The notes under the pieces: model-generated
The model's database searches: none
What the model was told of the DNA's origin: nothing
The model's input: the letters and a program-made list of their open reading frames with translations, nothing else
Position numbers and translations under genes: made by a program
In this document: positions 17,299 through 26,920 of the stretch, piece by piece
Layout: every line of letters begins with the position of its first letter
Position numbering within the stretch: position 1 is the stretch's first letter
Source: Pseudomonas iridis
GTDB taxonomy: Bacteria; Pseudomonadota; Gammaproteobacteria; Pseudomonadales; Pseudomonadaceae
Direction of reading: 5' to 3'
Assembly: GCF_017980685.1 (NCBI RefSeq)
Contig: NZ_JACXXO010000002.1
Span: 1-64,000 of the forward strand
Length of the DNA stretch: 64,000 nt

Positions 17299-18182
17299 AA
17301 AAACCGTTTTTGACCATCGGTCGCGTGGTACTGACCCTGCTGATCGTGACTTTTGCCGTTGTCCTCGTCTGGCGCATGGTGATGTATTACATGTTCGCGC
17401 CGTGGACCCGCGACGGCCACATTCGCGCCGACATCATCCAGATCGCCCCGGACGTTTCCGGGCTGATCCAGCAGGTCGAGGTGAAGGACAATCAACTGAT
17501 CAAGCGTGGCCAGGTGCTGTTCAGTATCGACCAGGATCGTTTCAAACTGGCGCTGCGTCAGGCCAAAGCCGCGGTCGCGGATCGCGAAGAGACCCTGGCG
17601 CAAGCGCAGCGTGAAGCCAAGCGAAACCGTGGATTGGGTAATCTGGTGCCGGCCGAGCAACTGGAAGCGAGCCAGTCGCGTGTCGCCCGTGCGCAATCGG
17701 CGCTGGCCGAAGCGCTGGTGACGGTGGACAGCGCTCAGCTCAACCTTGATCGCTCGGTAATTCGCAGCCCGGTGGATGGCTACGTCAACGACCGTGCGCC
17801 GCGGCCTCAGGAATTCGTCACCGCCGGGCGTCCGGTGTTGTCGCTGGTCGACAGCAACTCCTTCCACATCGACGGCTATTTCGAAGAGACCAAACTCGAC
17901 GGCATTCATGTCGGCCAGTCGGTGGATATCCGTGTGATTGGCGACCGTGCGCGGCTGCGCGGGCATGTCGAAAGTATCGTCGCCGGCATCGAAGATCGCG
18001 ACCGCAGCAGCGGCAGCAACCTGCTGCCAAACGTCAACCCGGCGTTCAGTTGGGTGCGGCTGGCGCAGCGAATTCCGGTGCGCATCGCCTTCGATGAGGT
18101 GCCGGCAGACTTTCGCATGATCGCCGGGCGAACCGCCACGGTGTCGATTATTGACGACAGGAAACAGGAGCCCGAGCAATGA
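17295..18182 (+). CDS. AaeA-like HlyD-family membrane fusion protein
   Basis: A 295-residue periplasmic adaptor for the FUSC pump. One membrane anchor covers about residues 8-32. The AaeA signature follows: YYMFAPWTRDGHIRADIIQI, then APDVSGLIQQVEVKDNQLIK. A short coiled-coil hairpin reaches to about 150, and SVIRSPVDGYVNDRAPRPQE marks the second lipoyl half. The C-terminal beta domain includes FEETKLDGIHVGQSVDIRV. Four-base overlaps with both neighbours indicate translational coupling. Confidence 0.88.
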   Translation: MKKPFLTIGRVVLTLLIVTFAVVLVWRMVMYYMFAPWTRDGHIRADIIQIAPDVSGLIQQVEVKDNQLIKRGQVLFSIDQDRFKLALRQAKAAVADREETLAQAQREAKRNRGLGNLVPAEQLEASQSRVARAQSALAEALVTVDSAQLNLDRSVIRSPVDGYVNDRAPRPQEFVTAGRPVLSLVDSNSFHIDGYFEETKLDGIHVGQSVDIRVIGDRARLRGHVESIVAGIEDRDRSSGSNLLPNVNPAFSWVRLAQRIPVRIAFDEVPADFRMIAGRTATVSIIDDRKQEPEQ

Positions 18183-19621
18183 ACAAGGCCCTGATGATCG
18201 CCGGGTTGGGCGTGATGCTCTCGGCCTGTCAGATGGTCGGGCCGGATTATCAGGTGCCCGATGAAGCGGCCGTCCAGCGCAAGGATTTTCAGGGCGAGCT
18301 GGCGGTGGCCGGCAAACCGGTGGTCTCGGCGCCGGTGCCGGCTGACTGGTGGCGCCTTTATAAGGACCCGCGACTGGATCAACTGGTGCAGCAGGCCATG
18401 GCCTCCAACACGGATCTGCGCGTGGCGGCGGCGAACCTGGCGCGGGCTCGCGCGCAGGTCGATGAGGCCGAAGCGGCGGGTGGCTGGAGCGCTGGCGTAA
18501 AAATGGGCGCGCAGCGTTTGCAGGAATCCGGTCAGGCATTCCTGCTTCCGGAAAAAGTCCCGGTCGATAACGTCGGCGACATCGGCATCAGCGCTTCTTA
18601 TCAATTCGATCTGTGGGGCACCTTGCAGCGCGGCATCGAAGGTGCGAAGGCCAACGCCGATGCCACCCAGGCAGCCGCTGATACTGCGCGGATCACGTTG
18701 GTGGCTGACGTGGTTCGCGCCTACACCCAGGTGTGTGCGGCGAATGAGGAGCGGGAAATCTTAGAGCACTCTATCGATCTGCAAGCGCAAAGCACCACGC
18801 TGACCCAGCGCTTGCGCGATGCCGGACGTGGCGACGAAACCCAGGTCACCCGCTCGCAAACCCAATTCAAATCTCTGCGCGCTGACCTGCCACGTTATGA
18901 AGCGGCGCGTCAGGCTGGACTGTTTCGTTTGTCGATGCTGCTGGCCAAACCTGTTGAGCAATTGCCGGCGGGCACAGCGACCTGTGCCGAGTTACCAAAA
19001 ATCGCGCAATTGGTGCCGGTCGGTGATGGCGCCGCGTTGCTCAAGCGCCGCCCTGATATCCGTCAGGCCGAACGGCGGCTGGCCGCTTCGACCGCCGGGA
19101 TCGGTGTTGCCACCGGCGAGTTGTACCCGGACATCAGCATCGGCGCGACGATCGGCACCGTCGGCCTTATCGACGACCTGGGCGACCCATCGACCAATCG
19201 TTGGGGCTTCGGCCCGTCGCTGAGCTGGAAGGTGCCGACCAACGGTGCCCGCGCGCGCATTCGCGAGGCCGAAGCGTCTACGCAAGGCGCGTTGGCGCAT
19301 TTCGACGGCGTGGTGCTCAACGCCATTCGCGAAACCCAGACGGGTCTGGCTCAGTACACTGCCTTGTTGCAGCGTCGTGATGCACTGGCCGATGCCGAGC
19401 AATCGGCGAAACTGGCTGCAGACCAGACGCACCGCTTCTTTCAGGCCGGCCGCGAATCGTTCCTCGCCGACCTGCAAGCGACCCGCACCTACACCGATGT
19501 CACTGCGCAACTGGCCGCTGCCAACACTCAAGTCGCCATGAGCCAGATCGATTTGTTCCTCGCCCTCGGCGGCGGTTGGGAAAGCGGACGAACGCAAGCC
19601 TCAAGCCCGAGCAAACCCTGA
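18179..19621 (+). CDS. NodT-family outer-membrane efflux lipoprotein
   Basis: A 480-residue outer-membrane channel completing the FUSC pump. It has a lipoprotein signal with lipobox LSAC (Cys at about residue 18), then QMVGPDYQVPDEAAV. Two TolC-type repeats follow; the second is marked by LLKRRPDIRQAERRLAASTA and WKVPTNGARARIREAEAS. The C terminus AMSQIDLFLALGGGWESG is typical of NodT proteins. Unlike the related channel at 10.3-11.8 kb, this gene is intact and could in principle serve both pumps. It is the last gene of the MarR-headed operon. Confidence 0.9.
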   Translation: MNKALMIAGLGVMLSACQMVGPDYQVPDEAAVQRKDFQGELAVAGKPVVSAPVPADWWRLYKDPRLDQLVQQAMASNTDLRVAAANLARARAQVDEAEAAGGWSAGVKMGAQRLQESGQAFLLPEKVPVDNVGDIGISASYQFDLWGTLQRGIEGAKANADATQAAADTARITLVADVVRAYTQVCAANEEREILEHSIDLQAQSTTLTQRLRDAGRGDETQVTRSQTQFKSLRADLPRYEAARQAGLFRLSMLLAKPVEQLPAGTATCAELPKIAQLVPVGDGAALLKRRPDIRQAERRLAASTAGIGVATGELYPDISIGATIGTVGLIDDLGDPSTNRWGFGPSLSWKVPTNGARARIREAEASTQGALAHFDGVVLNAIRETQTGLAQYTALLQRRDALADAEQSAKLAADQTHRFFQAGRESFLADLQATRTYTDVTAQLAAANTQVAMSQIDLFLALGGGWESGRTQASSPSKP

Positions 19622-19714
19622 CGCCGTAGCTATGCTTGAAGTGTTGAAAGGGCGCCCCGTGCAAAAGCGTCCCTTCAGCGCACATTGCTAGCGCTGGTCT
19701 AGGGGAAACCAATA

Positions 19715-20350
19715 ATGAAAAACCCTTACGCTCTCGGCTTCTGGTGCTCGTTGGCAGCGCTGGTGCTGCTCTCGGCCACCTATTTCTACGGCATCATGCT
19801 GGCCCACCAGATCGACAAGGCGATGATTTTCCTCGACAGCGCTGTGGCGTTGATCGCGGTGATGGCAATCGTCGTGGTGGCCTGGGCGTCCCTGCAGGTT
19901 CAGCGAGTCAAGAAACGACAGCTTGAACGAGGCAAGACCCTGGTGCTGATCTGGGACACCAAAGTCGCCCTGCGCCGGGTCGAAACCGTGTTCGACCGGT
20001 ATTTCTGGGGTAGCTACTGGCAACCCGGGCGTACCTTCGCCGAGGTCATGGGCGAACTCACCGGCACGCCGCTGGAAAAAAGCCTCGAAGCGCTGAAGAA
20101 GCAATGCCTGGAACTCGACAAGCAGTTCGACGACGAGGGCTGGCATTGGCTAAACAATGCCCGTGAACTGTCCGATGTCGCCACGGCCATGGCCCGTGAG
20201 CGCTATCAACTGGATTACTGCGACCCGCGCGCCGATGGCCCGAGTGGCGCGGTGATTGATCGGAATTTTGAAGTGCTGGTTTATACCTGGACTGCACGGC
20301 TGAAGAGCTTTGATCATCAGTTAGATGAGATTGAGGTTCAGTATTCCTGA
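19715..20350 (+). CDS. Conserved membrane-anchored protein of unknown function
   Basis: A 211-residue protein with two N-terminal membrane helices (about 7-28 and 39-62). A hydrophilic, mostly helical cytosolic part of about 150 residues is rich in Glu, Lys and Trp (GKTLVLIWDTKVALRRVETV, then FDRYFWGSYWQPGRTFAEVM). I do not recognise a named domain; it resembles conserved hypothetical proteins of fluorescent pseudomonads. AGGGGA stands upstream of the ATG. It lies alone between the efflux operon and a REP pair. A role in membrane sensing is possible but nothing shows it. Confidence 0.7.
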   Translation: MKNPYALGFWCSLAALVLLSATYFYGIMLAHQIDKAMIFLDSAVALIAVMAIVVVAWASLQVQRVKKRQLERGKTLVLIWDTKVALRRVETVFDRYFWGSYWQPGRTFAEVMGELTGTPLEKSLEALKKQCLELDKQFDDEGWHWLNNARELSDVATAMARERYQLDYCDPRADGPSGAVIDRNFEVLVYTWTARLKSFDHQLDEIEVQYS

Positions 20351-20370
20351 TCTTCTGTGAATCACCTGGC

Positions 20371-20464
20371 CTCATCGCTGGCAAGCCAGCTCCCACAGGT
20401 TTTTGTGGTGTTCACAAGTTTTGTGATCACCCAAGGCTCTGGGAGCTGGCTTGCCAGCGATGGC
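20371..20464. repeat. REP pair, CTGGC-core type
   Basis: Two inverted units carry CGCTGGCAAGCCAGCTCCCA and GGGAGCTGGCTTGCCAGCGA around a spacer with TTCACAAGTTTTGTGAT. They belong to the same subfamily as the copy after lapC. Further on, 20602-20617 holds a small palindrome AACCCG-GTCA-CGGGTT upstream of the DUF945 gene; its meaning is unknown. The remaining bases of this 315-base gap show nothing else. Confidence 0.85.
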
Positions 20465-20665
20465 GTCTGCAAAAACAGCGAAACTCTTCCAGCCTGCCCA
20501 CTGTCCACACTCCCCATAGACACTCTTTCACCTTTAAACATTGGGCCGTATCCCGCGCCCGGTGCTAATCTGCACCGCTAATTCAAGCGGAGTCGAGCCG
20601 TAACCCGGTCACGGGTTCAGGGAAGACGACCACACTTTCAGCCACGGAAATCGATCAGGTCATTC

Positions 20666-22171
20666 ATGAATAAATCAGCAGGCGTGCTACTCGGAATTGT
20701 TGTTGCCATCGGCGCGATCAGCGCAGGCGGGGCCTGGTACACCGGGACCAAGATCGAAGGCGTACTGAACAACGCCGTCACCAACGCCAATAAAGAACTG
20801 CAAACCGCGATGGCCGGTTCCAACGGCACGGCGTCGCTGGAACTGGTGTCGCTGGAGCGCCACACGTTCACCAGCACCGCGCACTATCGCCTCAAAGGTG
20901 AAGGTGAGTTGTTTGGCGATGCGCCGGTCGAACTGCTGTTTGTCGACCACATCGAGCACGGCCCGCTGCCGTTCTCGCGTCTGGTGTCGCTGAAGTGGCT
21001 GCCGGTCATGGCTACCAGCAACTACGAGCTGGAAAAGAACCCGGCCACCGAAAAATGGTTCGCTGCGACCAAGGGTGCAGCACCGCTCAAAGGCGTGACC
21101 AACATTGGCTACGACGAATCCACCACCAGCACCATCGACCTGCTGCCGCTGGAAACCGCACTGGATGCGCAATCGAGCCTGAAATTCTCCGGCCTGACCA
21201 TGAATATTTCCGCCAGCGCCCAAGCGCAAAAGGTCAAGGCTGACGGTTACATGGACAGCCTGAAACTGGTCACCGTGGCTGAAGACCAGGCGCCCGTGCA
21301 GATCGAACTCAACGGTCTGACCCTGGCCAGCAACCTCGCCAAGAGCAGCTTCGGCTACTACACCGGCGCCAACACCCTGGAACTGACCAACAGCAAAACC
21401 ACCTTCGGCACCAAGCAATCGGTGCTCGGCGTGAAGGGCTTCGAGATGAAGAACCTCACCGAAGAAAGCGGCAGCAATGCGTCCGGTCGCGCCGATTACA
21501 AGGTTGACGAAGTCACCCTCAACGACAAGAAAATCGGTTCGGCCAACCTGGCATTCAGCCTGAAGAACCTCGACATCCCGTCGACAATGTCGCTGATGCA
21601 GATCTATCAGACCAAATTGCAGCCTTACGAAAAAGCCGCTGCCGAAGCTGCAGAAGCAGGCCTGCCAGCGCCGGAGCTGAACCTGACCGAAGCCGAATCG
21701 GCTCAGGTCAAAGCCGATCTGCAAAAGCTGCTGGCGGCCGGTCCGCAAGTGGCGCTGGAAAACCTCTCGCTGAAAACTGCCAATGGTGAAAGTCGCGCCA
21801 ATCTGGTGATCGACCTGACCAAGCCACAATCGATGGACCTGCCACCGGATCAACTGGCCAAACAGCTGATCGCGTTGCTCGATCTCAATATCGTCGTGTC
21901 CAAGCCAATGCTGATCGATCTGCTCAGCGTCCAGGCGCAGCTTGATGGTCAGACCGACGCCAAAGCCATTGTCGATCAGGCCAGCGGTGCGGCCGACATG
22001 TTCTCCGGCATGGCCGTCGGTTCGCAGTTGGCGACCGTGGAGGGCACCAATGTTGTGACCAAGCTGCATTACGCCGCCAATCAGGTGGAATTCAACGGCC
22101 AGAAAATGACCGTCGAGCAGTTCGTCGCCTTCCTGATGAGCAAGTTCGCGGGCGTCACGCAAGTGCAGTAA
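20666..22171 (+). CDS. DUF945 (YdgA-like) envelope protein
   Basis: A 501-residue YdgA/DUF945 family protein. An N-terminal hydrophobic segment (about 6-25, GVLLGIVVAIGAISAGGAWY) is followed by TGTKIEGVLNNAVTNAN, the family opening. The large remainder is rich in beta strands and Ser/Thr, with the conserved block KTANGESRANLVIDLTKPQ and the final NQVEFNGQKMTVEQFVAFLM. It is probably anchored in the inner membrane and faces the periplasm. The family has no firmly assigned function. AGG lies seven bases before the ATG, and a strong terminator follows the stop. Confidence 0.82.
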   Translation: MNKSAGVLLGIVVAIGAISAGGAWYTGTKIEGVLNNAVTNANKELQTAMAGSNGTASLELVSLERHTFTSTAHYRLKGEGELFGDAPVELLFVDHIEHGPLPFSRLVSLKWLPVMATSNYELEKNPATEKWFAATKGAAPLKGVTNIGYDESTTSTIDLLPLETALDAQSSLKFSGLTMNISASAQAQKVKADGYMDSLKLVTVAEDQAPVQIELNGLTLASNLAKSSFGYYTGANTLELTNSKTTFGTKQSVLGVKGFEMKNLTEESGSNASGRADYKVDEVTLNDKKIGSANLAFSLKNLDIPSTMSLMQIYQTKLQPYEKAAAEAAEAGLPAPELNLTEAESAQVKADLQKLLAAGPQVALENLSLKTANGESRANLVIDLTKPQSMDLPPDQLAKQLIALLDLNIVVSKPMLIDLLSVQAQLDGQTDAKAIVDQASGAADMFSGMAVGSQLATVEGTNVVTKLHYAANQVEFNGQKMTVEQFVAFLMSKFAGVTQVQ

Positions 22172-22189
22172 TACGGCGTCCTTAATAGC

Positions 22190-22228
22190 AACGCCCGGCC
22201 TCTGTCTTGCACAGACGCCGGGCGTTTT
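22190..22228 (+). terminator. Rho-independent terminator after the DUF945 gene
   Basis: A long hairpin has outer arms AACGCCCGGC (22190-22199) and GCCGGGCGTT (22217-22226). Inner arms TCTGT and ACAGA close on a CTTGC loop, and a short T run follows. It ends the DUF945 transcript before the pga promoter region. Confidence 0.85.
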
Positions 22229-22428
22229 GCTGTCTGGTGTTCGGGTTTTCAGCGCTCCGGCAGCAAGCTGCCATCACGATTCTGAACAATTATTGTGTTC
22301 CGAATTTTGCTCCGCGCTTGCGTGCAAACTGCCTGACCAAGCTTGGCCGAGCCGTTGTTGGCTTGGCTCCGTTACGAATGGGCAAGGAGGGCATTGCGAC
22401 CCGGCTAGCCATGTAAGGATGCTGACGA

Positions 22429-24909
22429 ATGCCGCGTATTGATGTTCCCGTATTGCATCGTGGTTTACGCCCTTTGTTCCGCGTAGCGTTGTGCAGCCAA
22501 TTACTTTGGCCGGCACTCGCTTTTGCCGATACACCCTATGACGAGATGGTGCGCGACGCCCGTGCCGGGCAAACCACGCCTGCGCTGACGGTGCTGCGTC
22601 AGGTGCCGCCGGGTCAGGCGACCACCGGACAGATCAGTGATCACCTGCAAATTGCCAGTTGGGCCGGGCTCGACGCCGAAGTGGTGCAGGTCTATGAAAC
22701 CCAGGGCCGCGCCCGCGTGCTGCCGATTCAGGCGCTGACGGCCACTGCTCGCGCGTATCGCAACCTCAAGCGTTGGGATCAGGCGACTCAGGTCTACAAC
22801 AAGGCCTTGGCCCTGGAGCCAGACAACGCCGACCTGCAACTGGGCCTGGCCCTGACTCAGGCTGACGCCGGCCAACCCGATCAAGCCGTAACTCGCGCCA
22901 AAGCGCTGGTCGCCGCCAAGCCTGATGATCCTTCGCGCCGTTTGGCACTGGGCTACGCGCTTAGCCGTGCCGGCAAGCAATACGACGCGCTGTTCGAATA
23001 CGATCAGGCCTTCATCCGCGCTGGTAACAAACCGGAAGTCGCCCGCGAATACGTGGTCGCGCTGCAAAAGGCGCGCCTGCCGGAACCGGCACTGCGCCTG
23101 GCCTACCAGCGTCCGGGTCTGATCGATCCGGTCACCCTGCGCCGCCTTGAAGGCGATCTGGCTGCCGAACGCGTGCGCCTCGCTGAACTCGCGACCCGCA
23201 GCGAAAAAGAACGCTACGTGATCGCCGATCGTGCCTTGGCCGATTACGACAAACTGCTCGCCACCTGGACGCCCGACGCCAGCGCCAAAGACGACGTGAC
23301 CCGCTGGCGCATCGACCGCATGGGCGCGCTCAAGGCCCGGGCGCGTACCGCCGACATCATCAGCGAATACCAGAGGCTGCAAGCCGAAGGTGTGAAGATT
23401 CCCACCTACGCCCAGCGCTGGGTGGCGGCAGCCTATCTGGACCAGCGTGAGCCAGAGATAGCCTCTGATCTGTATCGCCAAGTGCTGTCGGCGCCGGACG
23501 CCGATGTCGGTGATCGTCTGGAGGACACCACTGCGCTGTATTACTCGCTGCTGGAAAGTGACCGCGCCGAAGAAGCGCGCAAAGTCGCCGAAGACCTGGC
23601 CAGGTCCCAGCGTCCACGCGTGGAACTCAAGGGCTTGCCAATAGGCAACCCGAACGATGAATGGATGGACGCCCAGCAACTCGCGGCGCAGGCCGGTATC
23701 TATGGCGCCGACCTGCCCCATGGCGAAGAGCGTTTGCAGACGCTGGTCGATCAGGCGCCGGGCAACCTTGGTTTGCGCCTGGCTCAAGCCGATCTGTACC
23801 TGGCCCGCAACTGGCCACGTCGCGCTGAAGTCCAGCTCAAGGACACCGAAAGCATGGTGCCGCGCGACATGGGCCTGGAAGTTGCTCAGGCCCGCACCGC
23901 CATGCAGCTGCAGGAATGGCGGCAGATGGATGCGCTGACCGACGATGTGGTGGCGCGTTATCCGGACAACCGTCAGGCACAGCGTCTGGCTCGTGAGCGT
24001 GAAGTCCACGACATGTCCGAACTGCGCGTCGAAGCCTATGGCGGCAAGGCCAATGGCGGTGGCAGCGGTGATGCTGGAGCGGTCAGTGGCAGTCGCGATT
24101 TCGGTATCCAGACGACGTTGTACAGCCCGCCGATAGACGAGGACTGGCGCGTGTTCGCCGGTGCCGGTTATGCCACTGGCGACTTCGCCGAAGGCACCGG
24201 CCATCACCGCTTCCAGCGCGTCGGTCTGGAGCGCCGCACCCGCGACATGACCCTCGAAGCCGAAATCTCCAATCACGATTATGGCTTCGGCGACAAACAG
24301 GGCGCGCGGCTGGCGATCGCCCGCGACATCAATGACAACTGGCAGTACGGCGGCAGCCTCGAATACCTGTCGGCGCAAACGCCGTTGCGCGCGCTCAACA
24401 GCGATATCAACGCCAACGGTGGCAGCGGGTTTATCCGCTGGCGCGCCAACGAAAGCCGCGAGTGGCGGCTGTCGGTGAGCCCGTCGCACTTCAGTGATGG
24501 CAACAACCGCGTCGAAGCCTTGCTCACCGGTCGCGAAGGCGTCTACAGCGCGCCGAACGTGCAAGTCGATGCGGGCCTGGAAGTCGGCACCAGTCACAAC
24601 TCCAAATCCGATGACGTGCCGTACTTCAACCCCAAATCCGACTTCAGTGTGATGCCGCTGATCAACGTCAATCACGTGCTCTATCGCCGCTACGAAACCT
24701 CCTGGAGCCAGCAGTTCCAGGCGGGTGCGGGTACGTACAGCCAGCGTGATCACGGCACCGGCGGCATGGCGTTGCTCGGCTACGGCCAGCGTTATGCCTG
24801 GAACGACGTGTTCGAGGTGGGCGGTTTGTTCAGTGTGATCAACCGGCCCTATGACGGCGATCGGGAGACCGATCTGCGTCTGCTCGTCGACCTCACTTTC
24901 CGCTTCTAG
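22429..24909 (+). CDS. pgaA: PgaA, outer-membrane porin for poly-N-acetylglucosamine export
   Basis: An 826-residue outer-membrane protein that exports partly deacetylated PNAG. It has an N-terminal signal peptide (ending ALAFA near residue 33). TPR repeats occupy about residues 35-500 (for example AYRNLKRWDQATQVYNKALA and ALGYALSRAGKQYDALFEYD). A C-terminal beta barrel from about 530 ends in LRLLVDLTFRF with the terminal Phe required for assembly. The length matches the family. AAGGAT lies eight bases before the ATG. It is first in pgaABCD, with pgaB 12 bases downstream. Confidence 0.93.
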   Translation: MPRIDVPVLHRGLRPLFRVALCSQLLWPALAFADTPYDEMVRDARAGQTTPALTVLRQVPPGQATTGQISDHLQIASWAGLDAEVVQVYETQGRARVLPIQALTATARAYRNLKRWDQATQVYNKALALEPDNADLQLGLALTQADAGQPDQAVTRAKALVAAKPDDPSRRLALGYALSRAGKQYDALFEYDQAFIRAGNKPEVAREYVVALQKARLPEPALRLAYQRPGLIDPVTLRRLEGDLAAERVRLAELATRSEKERYVIADRALADYDKLLATWTPDASAKDDVTRWRIDRMGALKARARTADIISEYQRLQAEGVKIPTYAQRWVAAAYLDQREPEIASDLYRQVLSAPDADVGDRLEDTTALYYSLLESDRAEEARKVAEDLARSQRPRVELKGLPIGNPNDEWMDAQQLAAQAGIYGADLPHGEERLQTLVDQAPGNLGLRLAQADLYLARNWPRRAEVQLKDTESMVPRDMGLEVAQARTAMQLQEWRQMDALTDDVVARYPDNRQAQRLAREREVHDMSELRVEAYGGKANGGGSGDAGAVSGSRDFGIQTTLYSPPIDEDWRVFAGAGYATGDFAEGTGHHRFQRVGLERRTRDMTLEAEISNHDYGFGDKQGARLAIARDINDNWQYGGSLEYLSAQTPLRALNSDINANGGSGFIRWRANESREWRLSVSPSHFSDGNNRVEALLTGREGVYSAPNVQVDAGLEVGTSHNSKSDDVPYFNPKSDFSVMPLINVNHVLYRRYETSWSQQFQAGAGTYSQRDHGTGGMALLGYGQRYAWNDVFEVGGLFSVINRPYDGDRETDLRLLVDLTFRF

Positions 24910-24921
24910 AAGAGTTTGAAG

Positions 24922-26919
24922 ATGCCTTTTATTTCGCGTTTCATCCTTCTGCTGGGAGCGCTGCTGGTCAGCGCTTGCGCCCAGCAAGCCCCGGCCTTCA
25001 CGCCGCCGTCCGAGCGCCCGGTGGCGGCCAGTGAAAAACCGTGGCCGAAGAATCACGTGCTCGGCATTGCTTATCACGATGTCGAAGATCTTGATCCCGA
25101 TCAGGCCGTGGTGGCGGTGCGCACCGAGCGCATGATCGAACAGCTCGCATGGCTGCGGGAGAACAACTACAAACCGGTCACGGTCGACCAGATCATGGCC
25201 GCCCGCAAGGGCGGGCCGGAGTTGCCGCCGAAGGCGATCCTGCTCAGTTTCGACGATGGTTATTCAAGCTTCTACACCCGCGTGCTGCCAGTGTTGCGCG
25301 CCTATAACTGGCACGCGTTGCTGGCGCCGGTCGGCACCTGGATCGACACGCCGCTCAACCAGCCAGTGGATTTTGCCGGTACGCCGCGAGCGCGCTCCGA
25401 CTTCCTGACCTGGGAGCAGGTACGCGAGATTTCCCGGTCCGGGCTGGTGGAAATCGCCGCCCACACCGATGCCAACCACAAGGGCATTCTCGCCAACCCG
25501 CAAGGCAACCTGCAGCCTGCTGCCGCGACCCGACGCTACGATCCGCTGACCAAACGCTATGAATCCGAGGCCGATTTCCAGGCGCGGATTCGCACCGACG
25601 TCAGCAACATCTCGGAAAAAATCCGCAAGGCCACCGGTTACAAACCGCGTGTGTGGGTCTGGCCATATGGCGCGGCGGACGGCACTTCGCTGACCGTGGT
25701 GGGCGAGGAAGGCTATGAAATGGCCCTGACCCTCGACGACGGTCTCGACGCCCTCGACAACCTGATGAGCAGCCCGCGCTTCCTCGTCGCCTCCGATCCT
25801 GACGGCACGCATTTCGCCAACAGCATTGTCTCGGCGCAGTCGGATTTCGCCATGCGCGTGGTGCACGTGGATCTGGACAACGTCTACGACCCGGATCCGG
25901 TGCAGCAGGACATCAACCTCGGCAAACTGGTGCAGCGCATGGCCGACATGGGCGCCAACACCGTATTCCTGCAAGCCTTCGCCGATCCGCAGGGCGACGG
26001 TCTGGTGCACTCGCTGTACTTCCCCAACCGCCACTTGCCGGTGCGTGCGGATATTTTCGACCGTGTGGCCTGGCAACTGCGCACCCGTGCTCACGTGAAA
26101 GTCTTCGCCTGGATGCCGGTGCTGAGTTTTGCTCTCGATTCGAAATTGCCGCGTGTGATGAGCTGGAACCCGGAAACCGGTACCACCTCGGTCGCTCCTG
26201 ATCAGTACAAACGCCTGTCGCCGTTCGATCCGGAAGTACGGCGGATCATCGGTGAAATCTACGAAGACGTGGCGCGCCTGACCTCGGTCGACGGCATCCT
26301 TTACCACGACGATGCCGTGTTCTCGGACTTCGAAGACGCCGGCCCGCAAGCATTGAAGGTATACGCCGCAAACGGCTTGCCGGGTTCGATCGCGGCACTG
26401 CGTGATGACCCGGCGGCGATGCAGCGCTGGACGCGCTTCAAGAGTCGTTACCTGATCGATTTCACCAACGAGCTCACCGCCAGAGTCCGCGCTATCCGAG
26501 GGCCGCAAGTGCAGACCGCGCGCAACATCTTCGCCGAGCCAATGCTCAATCCACACAGTGAAGAATGGTACGCACAGAACCTCGATGACTTCCTCGCGAC
26601 CTACGACTGGACGGCGCCGATGGCCATGCCGCTGATGGAAAAACAGACTCAGGAACAGTCTGGCCCATGGCTGGAAAAGCTGGTGCAAACCGTCAGCAAA
26701 CGCCCCGGCGCGCTGAGCCGCACGGTATTCGAATTGCAGGCCCGCGACTGGACGAAAAAGGATCATGCCGACATCGATGGCGCGCATCTGGCGGACTGGA
26801 TGGGCCGCCTCAAGCGTCAGGGCGCGACCAGTTTTGGCTACTACCCGGACAACTTCCTCGACAACCTGCCGGACCTGAAAACCGTAAGGCCTGCACTCTC
26901 CAACAAATGGAACCCATGA
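24922..26919 (+). CDS. pgaB: PgaB, PNAG N-deacetylase lipoprotein
   Basis: A 665-residue outer-membrane lipoprotein (lipobox VSAC) that partly deacetylates PNAG before export. The N-terminal NodB-like carbohydrate esterase 4 domain (about 45-300) shows the metal-site motif [11 protein letters not shown] and the HxxxH-like [20 protein letters not shown] gives the later CE4 block. The C-terminal glycoside-hydrolase-like domain (about 310-660) includes [15 protein letters not shown], the PgaB sugar-binding region. AAGAG stands seven bases before the ATG at 24922; an in-frame TTG at 24916 is less likely. It sits between pgaA and pgaC. Confidence 0.93.
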   Translation: MPFISRFILLLGALLVSACAQQAPAFTPPSERPVAASEKPWPKNHVLGIAYHDVEDLDPDQAVVAVRTERMIEQLAWLRENNYKPVTVDQIMAARKGGPELPPKAILLSFDDGYSSFYTRVLPVLRAYNWHALLAPVGTWIDTPLNQPVDFAGTPRARSDFLTWEQVREISRSGLVEIAAHTDANHKGILANPQGNLQPAAATRRYDPLTKRYESEADFQARIRTDVSNISEKIRKATGYKPRVWVWPYGAADGTSLTVVGEEGYEMALTLDDGLDALDNLMSSPRFLVASDPDGTHFANSIVSAQSDFAMRVVHVDLDNVYDPDPVQQDINLGKLVQRMADMGANTVFLQAFADPQGDGLVHSLYFPNRHLPVRADIFDRVAWQLRTRAHVKVFAWMPVLSFALDSKLPRVMSWNPETGTTSVAPDQYKRLSPFDPEVRRIIGEIYEDVARLTSVDGILYHDDAVFSDFEDAGPQALKVYAANGLPGSIAALRDDPAAMQRWTRFKSRYLIDFTNELTARVRAIRGPQVQTARNIFAEPMLNPHSEEWYAQNLDDFLATYDWTAPMAMPLMEKQTQEQSGPWLEKLVQTVSKRPGALSRTVFELQARDWTKKDHADIDGAHLADWMGRLKRQGATSFGYYPDNFLDNLPDLKTVRPALSNKWNP

Positions 26920-26920
26920 C

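Noticed and set aside
22501..25077. Long leftward open frame of 858 codons
   Set aside because: It lies opposite pgaA, has no domain pattern and a composition typical of the antisense frame of a high-GC gene.
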